From contig CALCHI010000386.1 of NCBI GenBank assembly GCA_937901285.1, positions 1 through 18,927 on the forward strand: a DNA stretch of 18,927 bases. Reading direction: 5' to 3'. The DNA is from UBA8437 sp003445035. GTDB lineage: Bacteria > Planctomycetota > Planctomycetia > Planctomycetales > Planctomycetaceae. The translations under genes and the position numbers were made by a program. A model generated the notes under the pieces. That model was not told where the DNA came from. It searched no databases and saw nothing but the letters and a program-made list of their open reading frames with translations. Positions 1 through 6,974 of this stretch are shown in pieces; position 1 is the first letter of the stretch, and each line of letters starts with the position of its first letter.

Positions 1-55
1 GAACCCGCGACATCCACGTTGGCAACGTGGTGCTCTACCACTGAGCTACTCCCGC
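1..55 (-). tRNA. tRNA-Gly (GCC), 3' part cut off by window edge
   Basis: Read on the minus strand, the sequence begins GCGGGAGTAGCTCAGTGG at position 55, a typical tRNA-Gly acceptor strand, D-stem and D-loop. The anticodon loop TTGCCAA lies at 25-19, so the anticodon is GCC (23-21), flanked by a fully paired CCACG/CGTGG stem. The T-arm begins with GCGGGTTC at the window edge. The rest of the T-arm and the acceptor 3' strand are missing because the window ends, not because the gene is broken. It has its own promoter just upstream (84-111). Confidence 0.95.
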
Positions 56-83
56 CGACACGCCGCTCTCGGTGGCGGAGTCG

Positions 84-111
84 ATTATAGCGCGGGTGTG
101 GGGGCTTTCAA
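84..111 (-). promoter_or_regulatory. Sigma-70-type promoter for tRNA-Gly
   Basis: On the minus strand, TTGAAA (111-106) is followed after 16 bp by a perfect TATAAT (89-84). The -10 box ends 28 bp before the first base of the tRNA, a normal distance for a stable RNA promoter. This is the best promoter match in the window. Confidence 0.8.
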
Positions 112-120
112 GGCAGCCTG

Positions 121-143
121 CCGACCGCCACAACCGTGGTCGG
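121..143 (-). terminator. Hairpin after the Gfo/Idh gene, possible terminator
   Basis: CCGACC (121-126) pairs with GGTCGG (138-143) around an 11-nt loop, starting four bases past the stop codon of the oxidoreductase gene. A competing inner CCAC/GTGG pairing is also possible. No T-tract follows on the minus strand, so it is at best an atypical terminator or an mRNA 3'-end stabiliser. The tRNA promoter starts directly after it. Confidence 0.35.
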
Positions 144-147
144 TGTC

Positions 148-1161
148 TCAGTCGGCCAACTCGATCACCTGTTCGCGACGAGCCGACCGGGCGAGTGCAT
201 CGCACATCGTCTGAGTGGCCACGGCGTCGTCGATCCAGTCTTGCCGGAGTTCGCCGGACGTCACCGCCTGGCAGAAGTTCTCGACCATTGTCACCTCCTG
301 GATCGGCGTGGGAGCGAGGTGTTCTCCGACCAGCCCGTTGCGGTCGTGGATCCAGAATCTTGGCTTGTCCTGGTCCCAGGGCCTCAGGAAGTCATCACAG
401 ACCAGAGAACCCGCCGTCCCGGCCACCTCGAACCACTTCCTCAACTCGATGTCAAACCCGCAGTCAAAAGAGGCCATTCGCTGGTCGTCGTACCACAGCA
501 GCGCCGAGAGATTCATATCAACACCGCGGAACATCCTGGCCGAGGCGAAGACACGTGTGGGAAGTCCGTCGAAGGCCCACAGCGTGGCACGGCAGCAGTA
601 CCAGCCCAGGTCGCCCAGCGATCCGCCGGCGGTATCCGGATCGAGGCGGATGTCGTAATCGGGGATCTCGTCGAAACGGAAGGTGAACGCCGAGGTGACT
701 CGCCGGAGTTCACCGACAGCGCCGGCGACGAGTTGTTCCTTCATCGCTGCAGCCCGGGGGTGGTGCACCCACATCACGCCGTCCATCAGTTGCACGCCGT
801 GCTGGCGGCAGGCGGCAGCCATCTCGAGTGCCTCGGCGGCATCGATCCCCAGCGGTTTTTCACACAGCACGTGCTTGCCCGCTTCGGCCGCGGCCAGCGT
901 CCAGGCATGGTGCATCGAATTGGGCAGCGGAATGTAGACCGCGTCGATCTCGGGATCGTCGATCACACGACGGTAATCCTCGACGCTCCGTGGCACCTGG
1001 TGGGCGTTGGCCCACTCGCGGGCGCGATCACCATCCCGGCTGGCCACCACGTCGAGTCGCGCCCCGCTGGCGGCCTGGATCGCCGGCCCCACCTTTTCGG
1101 CAATCCGTGCCGTACCCAGGATACCGAAGCGGATCTCCGGCCGGTCGTCCACCTGGTTCAC
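148..1161 (-). CDS. Gfo/Idh/MocA-family NAD(P)-dependent oxidoreductase
   Basis: A soluble 337-aa protein, normal length for the family, predicted to oxidise or reduce a sugar or diol with a bound nicotinamide cofactor. The N-terminal Rossmann fold shows RFGILGTARIA at 11-21. The family EKP motif is E101-K102-P103, with K102 as the expected catalytic lysine. GGSLGDLGWYC (179-189) carries the DxG signature, but Tyr188 stands where many members have His; this resembles the dimeric dihydrodiol dehydrogenase subgroup. The start is chosen as GTG at 1161 because it overlaps the kinase stop codon as GTGA and places the Rossmann strand ten residues from the N-terminus. The open frame continues to an ATG at 1407, but that part lies inside the kinase gene and is not protein-like. 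It is probably co-translated with the kinase. Substrate is unknown. Confidence 0.9.
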   Translation of the reverse strand: MNQVDDRPEIRFGILGTARIAEKVGPAIQAASGARLDVVASRDGDRAREWANAHQVPRSVEDYRRVIDDPEIDAVYIPLPNSMHHAWTLAAAEAGKHVLCEKPLGIDAAEALEMAAACRQHGVQLMDGVMWVHHPRAAAMKEQLVAGAVGELRRVTSAFTFRFDEIPDYDIRLDPDTAGGSLGDLGWYCCRATLWAFDGLPTRVFASARMFRGVDMNLSALLWYDDQRMASFDCGFDIELRKWFEVAGTAGSLVCDDFLRPWDQDKPRFWIHDRNGLVGEHLAPTPIQEVTMVENFCQAVTSGELRQDWIDDAVATQTMCDALARSARREQVIELAD

Positions 1162-2609
1162 GCGGATCTCCCGGGGCAAGCCGCCAACGCCGACTGGATC
1201 TCTCGCTTCAGGTCTCCGAGCACGATCGGCTGGGCCATCACGCGGGCGGTCTCCGAGACGCTGGCCTCCAGCCGCTTTTCCCAGGCAGACTGGTCCTTGG
1301 ACAGCACGGCGATCTGGGCGATCGGCCGGCCATCGGTCCGTCGAGCCGATTCCTTGAAGCCGGTGACAATTTCCGATCCGATCGCACCGCCCATCATGAC
1401 CAGGCAATCCGGAGGCGAGGAATTCAGGCGGTTGAGAGCTCTCTGCAGGTCACCGACCAGCAGCACGCGGAAGCCCCGGCTGGTGAAGAAATCACGGATC
1501 AGTTCCTGTTGGGGTGGCCGGTTCTCCACGAACAGTAGCGTCGGTTCGGTGTCCTCGGTTTTGGTGGTGGAATCCGTGTCGCTGCCGGAGGAACCTTCGA
1601 GTCGTTCAATCACCTGGCTGAGGGCCTGGCTGGCCTGTTCGGGAGACTGGAACCGTGAGAGTGGGTTGAGGTCCATCAAGCGATCGACGGCCTCGACAAC
1701 GTAGACGGGGAGGCCCGGCCGGAGCGTGTTGATCGGTCTCACGTTCCGGAAACGGCTGAATTCCTTCCTTTCCTCCCGCGACTTGGTTCCGGGGAAGGGA
1801 GATTCTCCTGAAAGCAGTTCGTAGTAGATCGACCCGAGGAAGTAGATGTCGCTGCGGGGGTCATTGGGTGGAGCCCCGGTATTGTCCTCGAGCGTCGCGT
1901 AGTCCAGCGACCGGGCTGCCCGTTTCTTCGTTCCGCCCGGCTGCAGGGCCTCGTCGGCGGCCAGTCCGAAATCGACCAGCTTGGCTTTGCCGTCGGTGGC
2001 CAGCAGCACGTTGGTCTTTTTCAGGTCCCGGTGAGTCAGTCCCTTGGTCGCCGAGTACCTGAGCCCCTCGGCAACGTCACGGACGATGTGGGTGGCGTCG
2101 GTCGGATCGACCGCTCCTCGGATTTTCATCATGTCACCGAGATTGCCGCCGACGACGAACTCCATCGTGAAGTAATGGAAGTTCTCGACGATTCCCACAT
2201 CGAAGATCGGCACGAGGTTGGGGTGTCGCAGTGGCTGCAGCAACTTGGCCTCGCGATGAAATTGCGCGACGGCCTCGGGGTCCTCGGACCACCTTTGCCT
2301 GAGCACCTTGACCCCGAGCATGTCACCGGTTTCAAGCGAAACGGCGCGGAACACTCTTGCGAAGGTGCCCGATCCGTTGCGATACAGCAGCTTCGCATCA
2401 CCGAGAACGAAGCCGGTGGTGTCGCCCTTACGGAGCTTGTTGGCCTGGTAGGTCGTCAGCAGGTTCCGCCGCTCCATCGCATCGATCAGGCCATCGATGG
2501 ACCGGAGCGCGGTGGGCAACTCGCCCAGGCACTGCTGGAGTTCGCCCGCTTCGGCGAGACGGAGACGCAAGAGTTGCTTGGCGAACTCGTTGAGACTCGG
2601 GGCAGCCAT
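1158..2609 (-). CDS. Soluble Ser/Thr protein kinase with C-terminal pseudo-receiver domain
   Basis: A 483-aa Hanks-type kinase. Residues 1-70 form a helical segment (LLTTYQANKL at 50-59) of the kind seen in front of many planctomycete kinases. The kinase domain spans about 71-335: glycine loop NGSGTFARV (78-86, third Gly replaced by Ala), Lys101, Glu120, HRDLKKTN (193-200), DFG (213-215) and SDIYFLGS (253-260), so the catalytic residues are intact. A Ser/Thr/Asp-rich linker (339-356) leads to a receiver-like domain (about 357-480). There the acidic pair is E362-N363, the phospho-acceptor Asp position is M406 and the conserved Lys is Q460; only S437 is retained, so phosphotransfer is not expected. 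No membrane segment is visible, unlike many bacterial members of the family. The last codon overlaps the start of the oxidoreductase gene. The target is unknown. Confidence 0.92.
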   Translation of the reverse strand: MAAPSLNEFAKQLLRLRLAEAGELQQCLGELPTALRSIDGLIDAMERRNLLTTYQANKLRKGDTTGFVLGDAKLLYRNGSGTFARVFRAVSLETGDMLGVKVLRQRWSEDPEAVAQFHREAKLLQPLRHPNLVPIFDVGIVENFHYFTMEFVVGGNLGDMMKIRGAVDPTDATHIVRDVAEGLRYSATKGLTHRDLKKTNVLLATDGKAKLVDFGLAADEALQPGGTKKRAARSLDYATLEDNTGAPPNDPRSDIYFLGSIYYELLSGESPFPGTKSREERKEFSRFRNVRPINTLRPGLPVYVVEAVDRLMDLNPLSRFQSPEQASQALSQVIERLEGSSGSDTDSTTKTEDTEPTLLFVENRPPQQELIRDFFTSRGFRVLLVGDLQRALNRLNSSPPDCLVMMGGAIGSEIVTGFKESARRTDGRPIAQIAVLSKDQSAWEKRLEASVSETARVMAQPIVLGDLKREIQSALAACPGRSA

Positions 2610-2628
2610 TTGTGGATGGGGTTGCTAC

Positions 2629-2706
2629 AAAAAAAAACGGAACTGACGACACCCGTCAAATCCGCAAGAATTGACGGGCAAGAAATCACGGGTGGCGTTG
2701 GCCCGT
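2629..2706 (-). promoter_or_regulatory. Leader hairpins and T9 tract upstream of kinase gene
   Basis: On the minus strand a 5-bp hairpin (ACGGG/CCCGT, 2706-2688) is followed by a perfect 8-bp hairpin CCCGTCAA/TTGACGGG (2678-2671 with 2659-2652, 11-nt loop). Fourteen bases further on comes a run of nine T (2637-2629), ending 19 bp before the kinase ATG. The hairpins could be a leader structure of the kinase mRNA, or a distal terminator for nagA, whose stop codon is about 60 bases upstream of the first hairpin. The T run is too far from the stem for a classical intrinsic terminator. Confidence 0.4.
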
Positions 2707-2723
2707 CCCCCCACCGCGAGTGG

Positions 2724-2751
2724 ATCGTACCAAATTCCATCGGTGTCGCAA
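2724..2751 (-). promoter_or_regulatory. Candidate promoter for kinase-oxidoreductase unit
   Basis: On the minus strand TTGCGA (2751-2746), 16 bp, then TACGAT (2729-2724), each matching four of six consensus bases. It lies in the 155-bp gap between nagA and the kinase gene and would give a leader of roughly 110 bases carrying the two hairpins. Confidence 0.4.
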
Positions 2752-2764
2752 GCAACGGGCGAAC

Positions 2765-3934
2765 TCACCCGGACACGGTGCCGTGGCGGACCTCACCCTG
2801 GAAGATGGTGGCTGTGATCTCCAGCGGAGAACCGGGACCGTCGTGACGAAACAGGACGAGGTCGGCGCGAGAGCCCTGTTTCAGTTCGATCGCCTCGAAG
2901 CCAAGCAGCCGGGAGGGGTTGAGTCCGGCCATGTCGAACGCTTCGCGCAGCGAGACCCCCGCGGCGGTCATGGCGTGGGCCACACAGGTGTCGGTCTGCA
3001 GGCTGCTGCCGGCCAGCAACTGGTCCTGTCCGGCAATCACGATCCGTCCATCCTCGAGGATCTCGACCTGCATCGATCCCTCGTCGTAGACACCCGGCGG
3101 ACAGCCGGCCAGCCCGGCCGCGTCGCAGGTGATGATTGTCCGCTCGGTCGATTTCGTTTGCACGATCGTCCGGATCACACTCTCGGGCAGATGGTGCCCG
3201 TCGGTGATGATGCTCGCCCACAGCCGCGGATCGGCGAGTTGTTCCCAGATGTAGTTGGGGTGGCGGCGGATCGTGCCGTGAGCCCCGTTACCCAGGTGCG
3301 TGCTCAGTCGGGCGCCGGCGTCCACAGCCGCGGTGACCTCGTCGGGTTCGGCGGCCGTGTGTCCGATCGCCACCACCACCCCGTCGGCGGTGACCCGTTC
3401 GATGAACTCGACAGCCCCGTCGACTTCGGCCGCCAGCGTCACCAGCCGGATCCGCCCCCCGGCCGCCTGCTGCAACCGGCTGAACTCGTCGTAGTCGGCC
3501 CCGCGGACGTGTTCGAGCGGGTGGGCACCGCGGGGCCCGTCGACGTCGGAGATGTATGGTCCCTCGAGATGGCAGCCGGGCACCATCGCCTCGACCCAGC
3601 TCTCCCGCCGACACGCTTCGTCGATGGCCCGAAATCCCGCATCGAGCGCTTCGAACGAGGCGGTGATCAGTGTCGGGCACAGCCGCGTGATACCGTGGGC
3701 AAAGTGAGGTTCGAGCGTGTTGATCACCTCGTCGGAGGTCAGCGTGGCGCTGGAGAACCAGGTTCCGGCGTGCCCGTTGATCTGCAGATCCAGCAGCGCC
3801 GGGGCGACCAGGGGCCAGTCGTCGATCGCAGCCGACGGCCAGGCCGGCACGATCCGTCGGATCCGGCCCTCGGCGATCTCGATCGAGACCGGCTCGCGGG
3901 TGTCGTAGCGTCGTGCCTGAACGGCGAGGCTCAT
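2765..3934 (-). CDS. nagA: N-acetylglucosamine-6-phosphate deacetylase
   Basis: A 389-aa cytoplasmic amidohydrolase predicted to remove acetate from GlcNAc-6-phosphate, giving glucosamine-6-phosphate in amino-sugar catabolism. Length is typical. The metal-ligand motif HLEGPYIS (122-129) places Glu124. GHTAAEPDE (191-199) holds His192, THLGNGAHG (212-220) holds His213, and ITDGHHLP (243-250) and CDAAGLAG (270-277) follow, with Asp271 as the expected catalytic acid/base. The N-terminal barrel start reads QINGHAG (51-57) rather than an HxH motif, which is common in NagA. The ATG overlaps the stop of the glycosylasparaginase gene as ATGA, which fixes the start and suggests coupled translation. 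The amidohydrolase assignment is seen directly; the substrate follows from family similarity and is supported by the neighbour. Confidence 0.88.
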   Translation of the reverse strand: MSLAVQARRYDTREPVSIEIAEGRIRRIVPAWPSAAIDDWPLVAPALLDLQINGHAGTWFSSATLTSDEVINTLEPHFAHGITRLCPTLITASFEALDAGFRAIDEACRRESWVEAMVPGCHLEGPYISDVDGPRGAHPLEHVRGADYDEFSRLQQAAGGRIRLVTLAAEVDGAVEFIERVTADGVVVAIGHTAAEPDEVTAAVDAGARLSTHLGNGAHGTIRRHPNYIWEQLADPRLWASIITDGHHLPESVIRTIVQTKSTERTIITCDAAGLAGCPPGVYDEGSMQVEILEDGRIVIAGQDQLLAGSSLQTDTCVAHAMTAAGVSLREAFDMAGLNPSRLLGFEAIELKQGSRADLVLFRHDGPGSPLEITATIFQGEVRHGTVSG

Positions 3935-4965
3935 GGGCGTGTCTCCTCACGAGTGAACAGTGCCTGGCAGTCCTCCAGTCGCGTGCCCCCGGCGTCGGTC
4001 ACAGCGTAGGGTGTCGGGCCCCAGAGGCTGACTCCGGCGTGACGGCCGTCGGCGGCGAGGACGTAAAAAGCGAGGTTGTAGGTGGGGCGGCCCCGTTCGT
4101 CGAGCAGTCGCGGGGGTGTCCGGGCGATGACCTGTTGGAGGACGTCGTGGGCGGCTTCGTCGGGTGCGAGGCCGGTTCGCATCCGTTCGACCACCGCAAA
4201 GCTGCCCAGTTCGGTGAGATTGGCCTCGCCACGGCCGGTGCTGCCGCACGACCCGACCTTGTTGTCGACGTAGAGGCCGGCTCCGACAATCGGGGAGTCG
4301 CCCACGCGGCCGGACCTTTTGAACGCCAGCCCGCTGGTGGAGGTGGTGCAGGAGATCTCGCCGACGTCATTCCGTCCGGCGCAGTGGATGGTTCCGGTCG
4401 GGCGATGGTAGTCGGGCCCGAATCGCCCGACGTTTTCTGTGTCCGGGTTGTCCGGCCCGGTCGTTTCGCCGACGTCGATCTTGAAGAACTCGATCACGTC
4501 CGGGTGCAACCCGGTAACGGCCGGTGGCAGCCAGTCCTGGCGATCCGAGAGAGTCTCTTTCCAGTGCAGCCAGATACGGCGGGCCTTGTCGCTCAGGAGG
4601 TCCTCGGACGCGAAACCGTGTGCACGAGCGAACTCGGCGGCTCCCTGTCCGGCGATCAACACGTGGTCGGACCGATGCAGCACGTGCAGTGCGACACGCG
4701 AGGCGTGGCGAACTCCCTGTAGCCCGGCCACCGCGCCGGCGGCGTGGGTCGGTCCGTGCATCACCGCCGCATCCAGTTCGACCACCCCGTTTTCGTTGGG
4801 CAGTCCTCCGAAACCGACCGAGGTATCATCCGGATCGTCCTCGACCAGTCCCACTCCCGCGACGACCGCCTCGAGCGTGTCGACGCCGGAGGTCATCTGC
4901 TGGACGGCCAGTCGGGTCGCCTCGAGACCGTTCTTCGAAGCGATGGCGACGACGGGTGTGTTCAT
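3931..4965 (-). CDS. N4-(beta-N-acetylglucosaminyl)-L-asparaginase (glycosylasparaginase), Ntn hydrolase
   Basis: A 344-aa N-terminal-nucleophile hydrolase that cleaves the bond between GlcNAc and asparagine, the last step of N-linked glycoasparagine breakdown. Family blocks are clear: VGFGGLPNENGVVELDAAVM (50-69), AGAVAGLQGVRHASRVA (76-92), GTIHCAGRND (191-200), GRVGDSPIVGAGLY (219-232) and GSTGRGE (241-247). Thr192 is the expected nucleophile released by autocleavage after Gly191; the classical human and Flavobacterium enzymes have Asp at that place. Arg220 and Asp223 are likely substrate contacts. The start at 4965 is chosen because the family sequence begins within a few residues of this Met and the earlier in-frame codons lie inside the amidase gene. 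No signal peptide is seen, so it probably acts in the cytoplasm. It overlaps nagA by four bases. An isoaspartyl peptidase role is less likely given the GGLPNE and LDA blocks. Confidence 0.88.
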   Translation of the reverse strand: MNTPVVAIASKNGLEATRLAVQQMTSGVDTLEAVVAGVGLVEDDPDDTSVGFGGLPNENGVVELDAAVMHGPTHAAGAVAGLQGVRHASRVALHVLHRSDHVLIAGQGAAEFARAHGFASEDLLSDKARRIWLHWKETLSDRQDWLPPAVTGLHPDVIEFFKIDVGETTGPDNPDTENVGRFGPDYHRPTGTIHCAGRNDVGEISCTTSTSGLAFKRSGRVGDSPIVGAGLYVDNKVGSCGSTGRGEANLTELGSFAVVERMRTGLAPDEAAHDVLQQVIARTPPRLLDERGRPTYNLAFYVLAADGRHAGVSLWGPTPYAVTDAGGTRLEDCQALFTREETRP

Positions 4966-5014
4966 GAAGTCGTCCCGGCCGGAATGGCGGGGCCGGTTGG
5001 TCAGGCGAGCGGAT

Positions 5015-6415
5015 TCAGACGTCGGGGTGTTTCTTGTGCCAGTCGGTTTCGTCCTGGTACTTCGCCGCAATCGCCAGCAGGGTGGTTTCGCTCCAGGCCC
5101 GTCCGACCAGTTGCAGGCCGGTCGGCAGGTCGGCTTCACCGAATCCGTTGGGGACGGTGATCCCGGGAATTCCCGCGGCGTTGCCCGCACCGCCGATCCG
5201 GCTGGCGTGGTGGCCCCGTCGGTAATCCCCGAACGACCGGTTGTTGGGGTAGGCCACGGTGGCCAGCGTGGGAGTGACCATCGCGTCGACGCCGTCGAAG
5301 AGCTTGTCGAGGGCGGATTGGATCTTCGGCCGGATTCTCATCGCGTTGATGTAATCCCTGGCGGAGATCATCATCGAGGCGTGCCCCCCCCAGCGATCTT
5401 CCGGGGCCGTCAGCTGCCAGACGTCTCCGCTGGAGATCAGCCCCTCGAACGCTGCGGCCATCTCGCAGGCGATCAGCGTCCCGGCCACGTCCTCGTAGGG
5501 CAGGTCCGGCAGAGTGACTTCCTTGATCCGGCAGAAGTCCTCGAGTTCATCCAGCGACTTGCGGAAGTTCTTCCGCACCGGCTTCTGGACGTGCTTGTCG
5601 CAGTCGGCCACAACGGCCAGGGTCGGGCGGGATTCGAAGTCGGGTGGTCCCGACCATTCGAGATCCCGGTCGGCACTGGTGGCGTCGGCCGGGTCGTGGC
5701 CGGCGATTGCTGCCAGCACCAGCCCGCAGTCGTCGGCGGTTCGGCCCATCGGCCCCAGCTTGTCCATGGTCCATGACAGTGCCATCGCCCCGTGACGGCT
5801 GACCCGGCCGTACGTCGGTCTCATGCCGGTGATCCCACAGAAGCCGGCGGGGGTCATGATCGAACCCCATGTCTCGGACCCGATGGCAAACGGCACCAGT
5901 CCGGCTCCGATCGCCGACCCGGGGCCACTCGACGAACCGCCCGCCCAGCGACCCGTGTCCCAGGGATTCAGGCCCGCGCCGGTGAAGCTGGCGTTGGACT
6001 GCTTGTAACCCAGTCCTCCGGCGATTTCGACCATCGCCAGTTTGGCTGCCAGCACCGCTCCGGCCTCGCGGAGCCTGACGATCACCGTGGCGTCGGCGTC
6101 GATCACGCGGTCTTTCATCGGCGCAGCTCCCCAACTGGTGGGGATGCCCCGGGTGGCCAGCAGGTCCTTGACTCCGTAGGGGATGCCGTGCAGCGGCCCC
6201 CGATCGCGGCCGGCGGCCAGTTCCGTATCGGCCTGGCGTGCCTCGCGGCGAGCCAACTCTCCGGTGACGGTTGCCACGGCATTGAACTTCGGACCCAGTC
6301 GTTCGAGACGATCGAGAAAGAACTCGGTCAGTTCCAGCGATGTGAAGTCACCTTTCCGCAGACCCTTGGCCAACCGGCGGATCGGAGCGAAGGCGTGTTT
6401 GTCTTTGAGGCTCAT
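5015..6415 (-). CDS. Amidase-signature (AS) family amidase
   Basis: A 466-aa amidase-signature hydrolase that would release ammonia or an amine from a carboxamide. The Ser-cisSer-Lys triad is recognisable: Lys83 in GVKDLL (81-86), the serine cluster GGSSSGPGSA (159-168) and nucleophile Ser185 in SETWGSIMTPAGFCGITG (180-197). The block TYGRVSRHGAMALSW follows, typical of the subgroup common in planctomycetes. The ATG at 6415 is preferred; the next upstream Met (6508) would add 31 residues unlike the family and overlap the preceding gene. No signal peptide is seen with this start. The next gene starts 49 bp further on, so all four genes from 6833 to 2765 could share one transcript. The substrate cannot be named; GatA is unlikely because no gatB or gatC lies nearby. 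Confidence 0.88.
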   Translation of the reverse strand: MSLKDKHAFAPIRRLAKGLRKGDFTSLELTEFFLDRLERLGPKFNAVATVTGELARREARQADTELAAGRDRGPLHGIPYGVKDLLATRGIPTSWGAAPMKDRVIDADATVIVRLREAGAVLAAKLAMVEIAGGLGYKQSNASFTGAGLNPWDTGRWAGGSSSGPGSAIGAGLVPFAIGSETWGSIMTPAGFCGITGMRPTYGRVSRHGAMALSWTMDKLGPMGRTADDCGLVLAAIAGHDPADATSADRDLEWSGPPDFESRPTLAVVADCDKHVQKPVRKNFRKSLDELEDFCRIKEVTLPDLPYEDVAGTLIACEMAAAFEGLISSGDVWQLTAPEDRWGGHASMMISARDYINAMRIRPKIQSALDKLFDGVDAMVTPTLATVAYPNNRSFGDYRRGHHASRIGGAGNAAGIPGITVPNGFGEADLPTGLQLVGRAWSETTLLAIAAKYQDETDWHKKHPDV

Positions 6416-6464
6416 GGGAACGTCGGGAAGTGGAGGAAAGAGCTGGAGAGAGAACTGGGCCCGA

Positions 6465-6833
6465 TCAGTCGGAGGTATGAAAAGCGGAGAAGATGAAGCC
6501 CGGCTCATCGGAGTTCTTCAAGGGGAAACTGCTAAGTCGTCGAGAGCGGGCCAGGTCACCCCGCAACTCGGAATAGATCCCCTGCAGGACCTCCTGGTCG
6601 TCGAGCTGTTTGTCGGGGTATCTCTGGCGGATGGTCTCCAGCAACAGCGCGGCCGGAGGTGGAGGCTCCGGCGGGTCCTTCGGTTTGGACGGTTTCGACG
6701 GTTTGTCGTCGGCGGAGGCGGGTTCGAGCGAGGTGGCTGCTGTGGCTGCTGTGGCTGCTGTGGCCGCTGTGGCCGCTGCGATGGTGCGGGCAAAGTCGCG
6801 GCGGTTGACCGAGTCGGAGCTGGCTTGTGTCAT
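6465..6833 (-). CDS. Small Tat-signal protein of unknown function
   Basis: A 122-aa protein with no recognised domain. The N-terminus is a twin-arginine signal: NRRDFAR (10-16), then a hydrophobic stretch made of Ala plus five AAT repeats (20-34), and a plausible cleavage site after PASA (38-41). A Lys/Pro-rich linker (44-60, ending in PPEPPPP) leads to a compact helical C-terminus (about 62-122) with LLETIRQRYPDKQL and a final GFIFSAFHTSD. The twin Arg, AxA-type site and linker suggest an exported or periplasmic protein, possibly a companion subunit; the gene lies 49 bp ahead of the amidase gene on the same strand. The signal is encoded by a 9-bp tandem repeat. A -10-like TATACT lies 43 bp upstream. 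That it is a real gene is supported by these features and by its position. Confidence 0.75.
   Translation of the reverse strand: MTQASSDSVNRRDFARTIAAATAATAATAATAATSLEPASADDKPSKPSKPKDPPEPPPPAALLLETIRQRYPDKQLDDQEVLQGIYSELRGDLARSRRLSSFPLKNSDEPGFIFSAFHTSD
6733..6777. repeat. Five tandem 9-bp repeats inside the Tat signal sequence
   Basis: On the plus strand three copies of GTGGCTGCT (6733-6759) are followed by two copies of GTGGCCGCT (6760-6777), head to tail without gaps. On the minus strand each copy codes for Ala-Ala-Thr. The copies differ only at one synonymous base, as expected from recent duplication within a coding frame. Confidence 0.95.
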
Positions 6834-6875
6834 GGCTGTTGGTGACTGTTGTGGGGCTGTGGATTCGATGGGGCG

Positions 6876-6881
6876 AGTATA
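6876..6881 (-). promoter_or_regulatory. Candidate -10 box for the Tat-protein/amidase operon
   Basis: On the minus strand TATACT (five of six consensus bases) lies 42 bp before the ATG of the small Tat protein, in the 141-bp gap after the large lyase-like gene. No convincing -35 hexamer is seen at 16-18 bp, so this is a weak call. Confidence 0.4.
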
Positions 6882-6974
6882 GCCGGAGCGAGCAGTTGGC
6901 GAGAGGATGTTCCTGGCAGGGGTTCGTCGACACGACGGGAGAGCTGTGAGGGCAAGTTCAACACCTGGAGTGCG

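Noticed and set aside
136..1704. 522-codon open frame on the plus strand opposite the oxidoreductase and kinase genes
   Set aside because: It mirrors two well-supported minus-strand genes, has no recognisable domain and is explained by GC-rich codon use. The same applies to long antisense frames at 2720-4009, 4439-5776, 6849-8006 and 10709-11899.
5015..6415. GatA (glutamyl-tRNA amidotransferase subunit A)
   Set aside because: The amidase has the signature triad, but there is no gatB or gatC nearby, and the block around Ser185 (SETWGS) fits a different subgroup.
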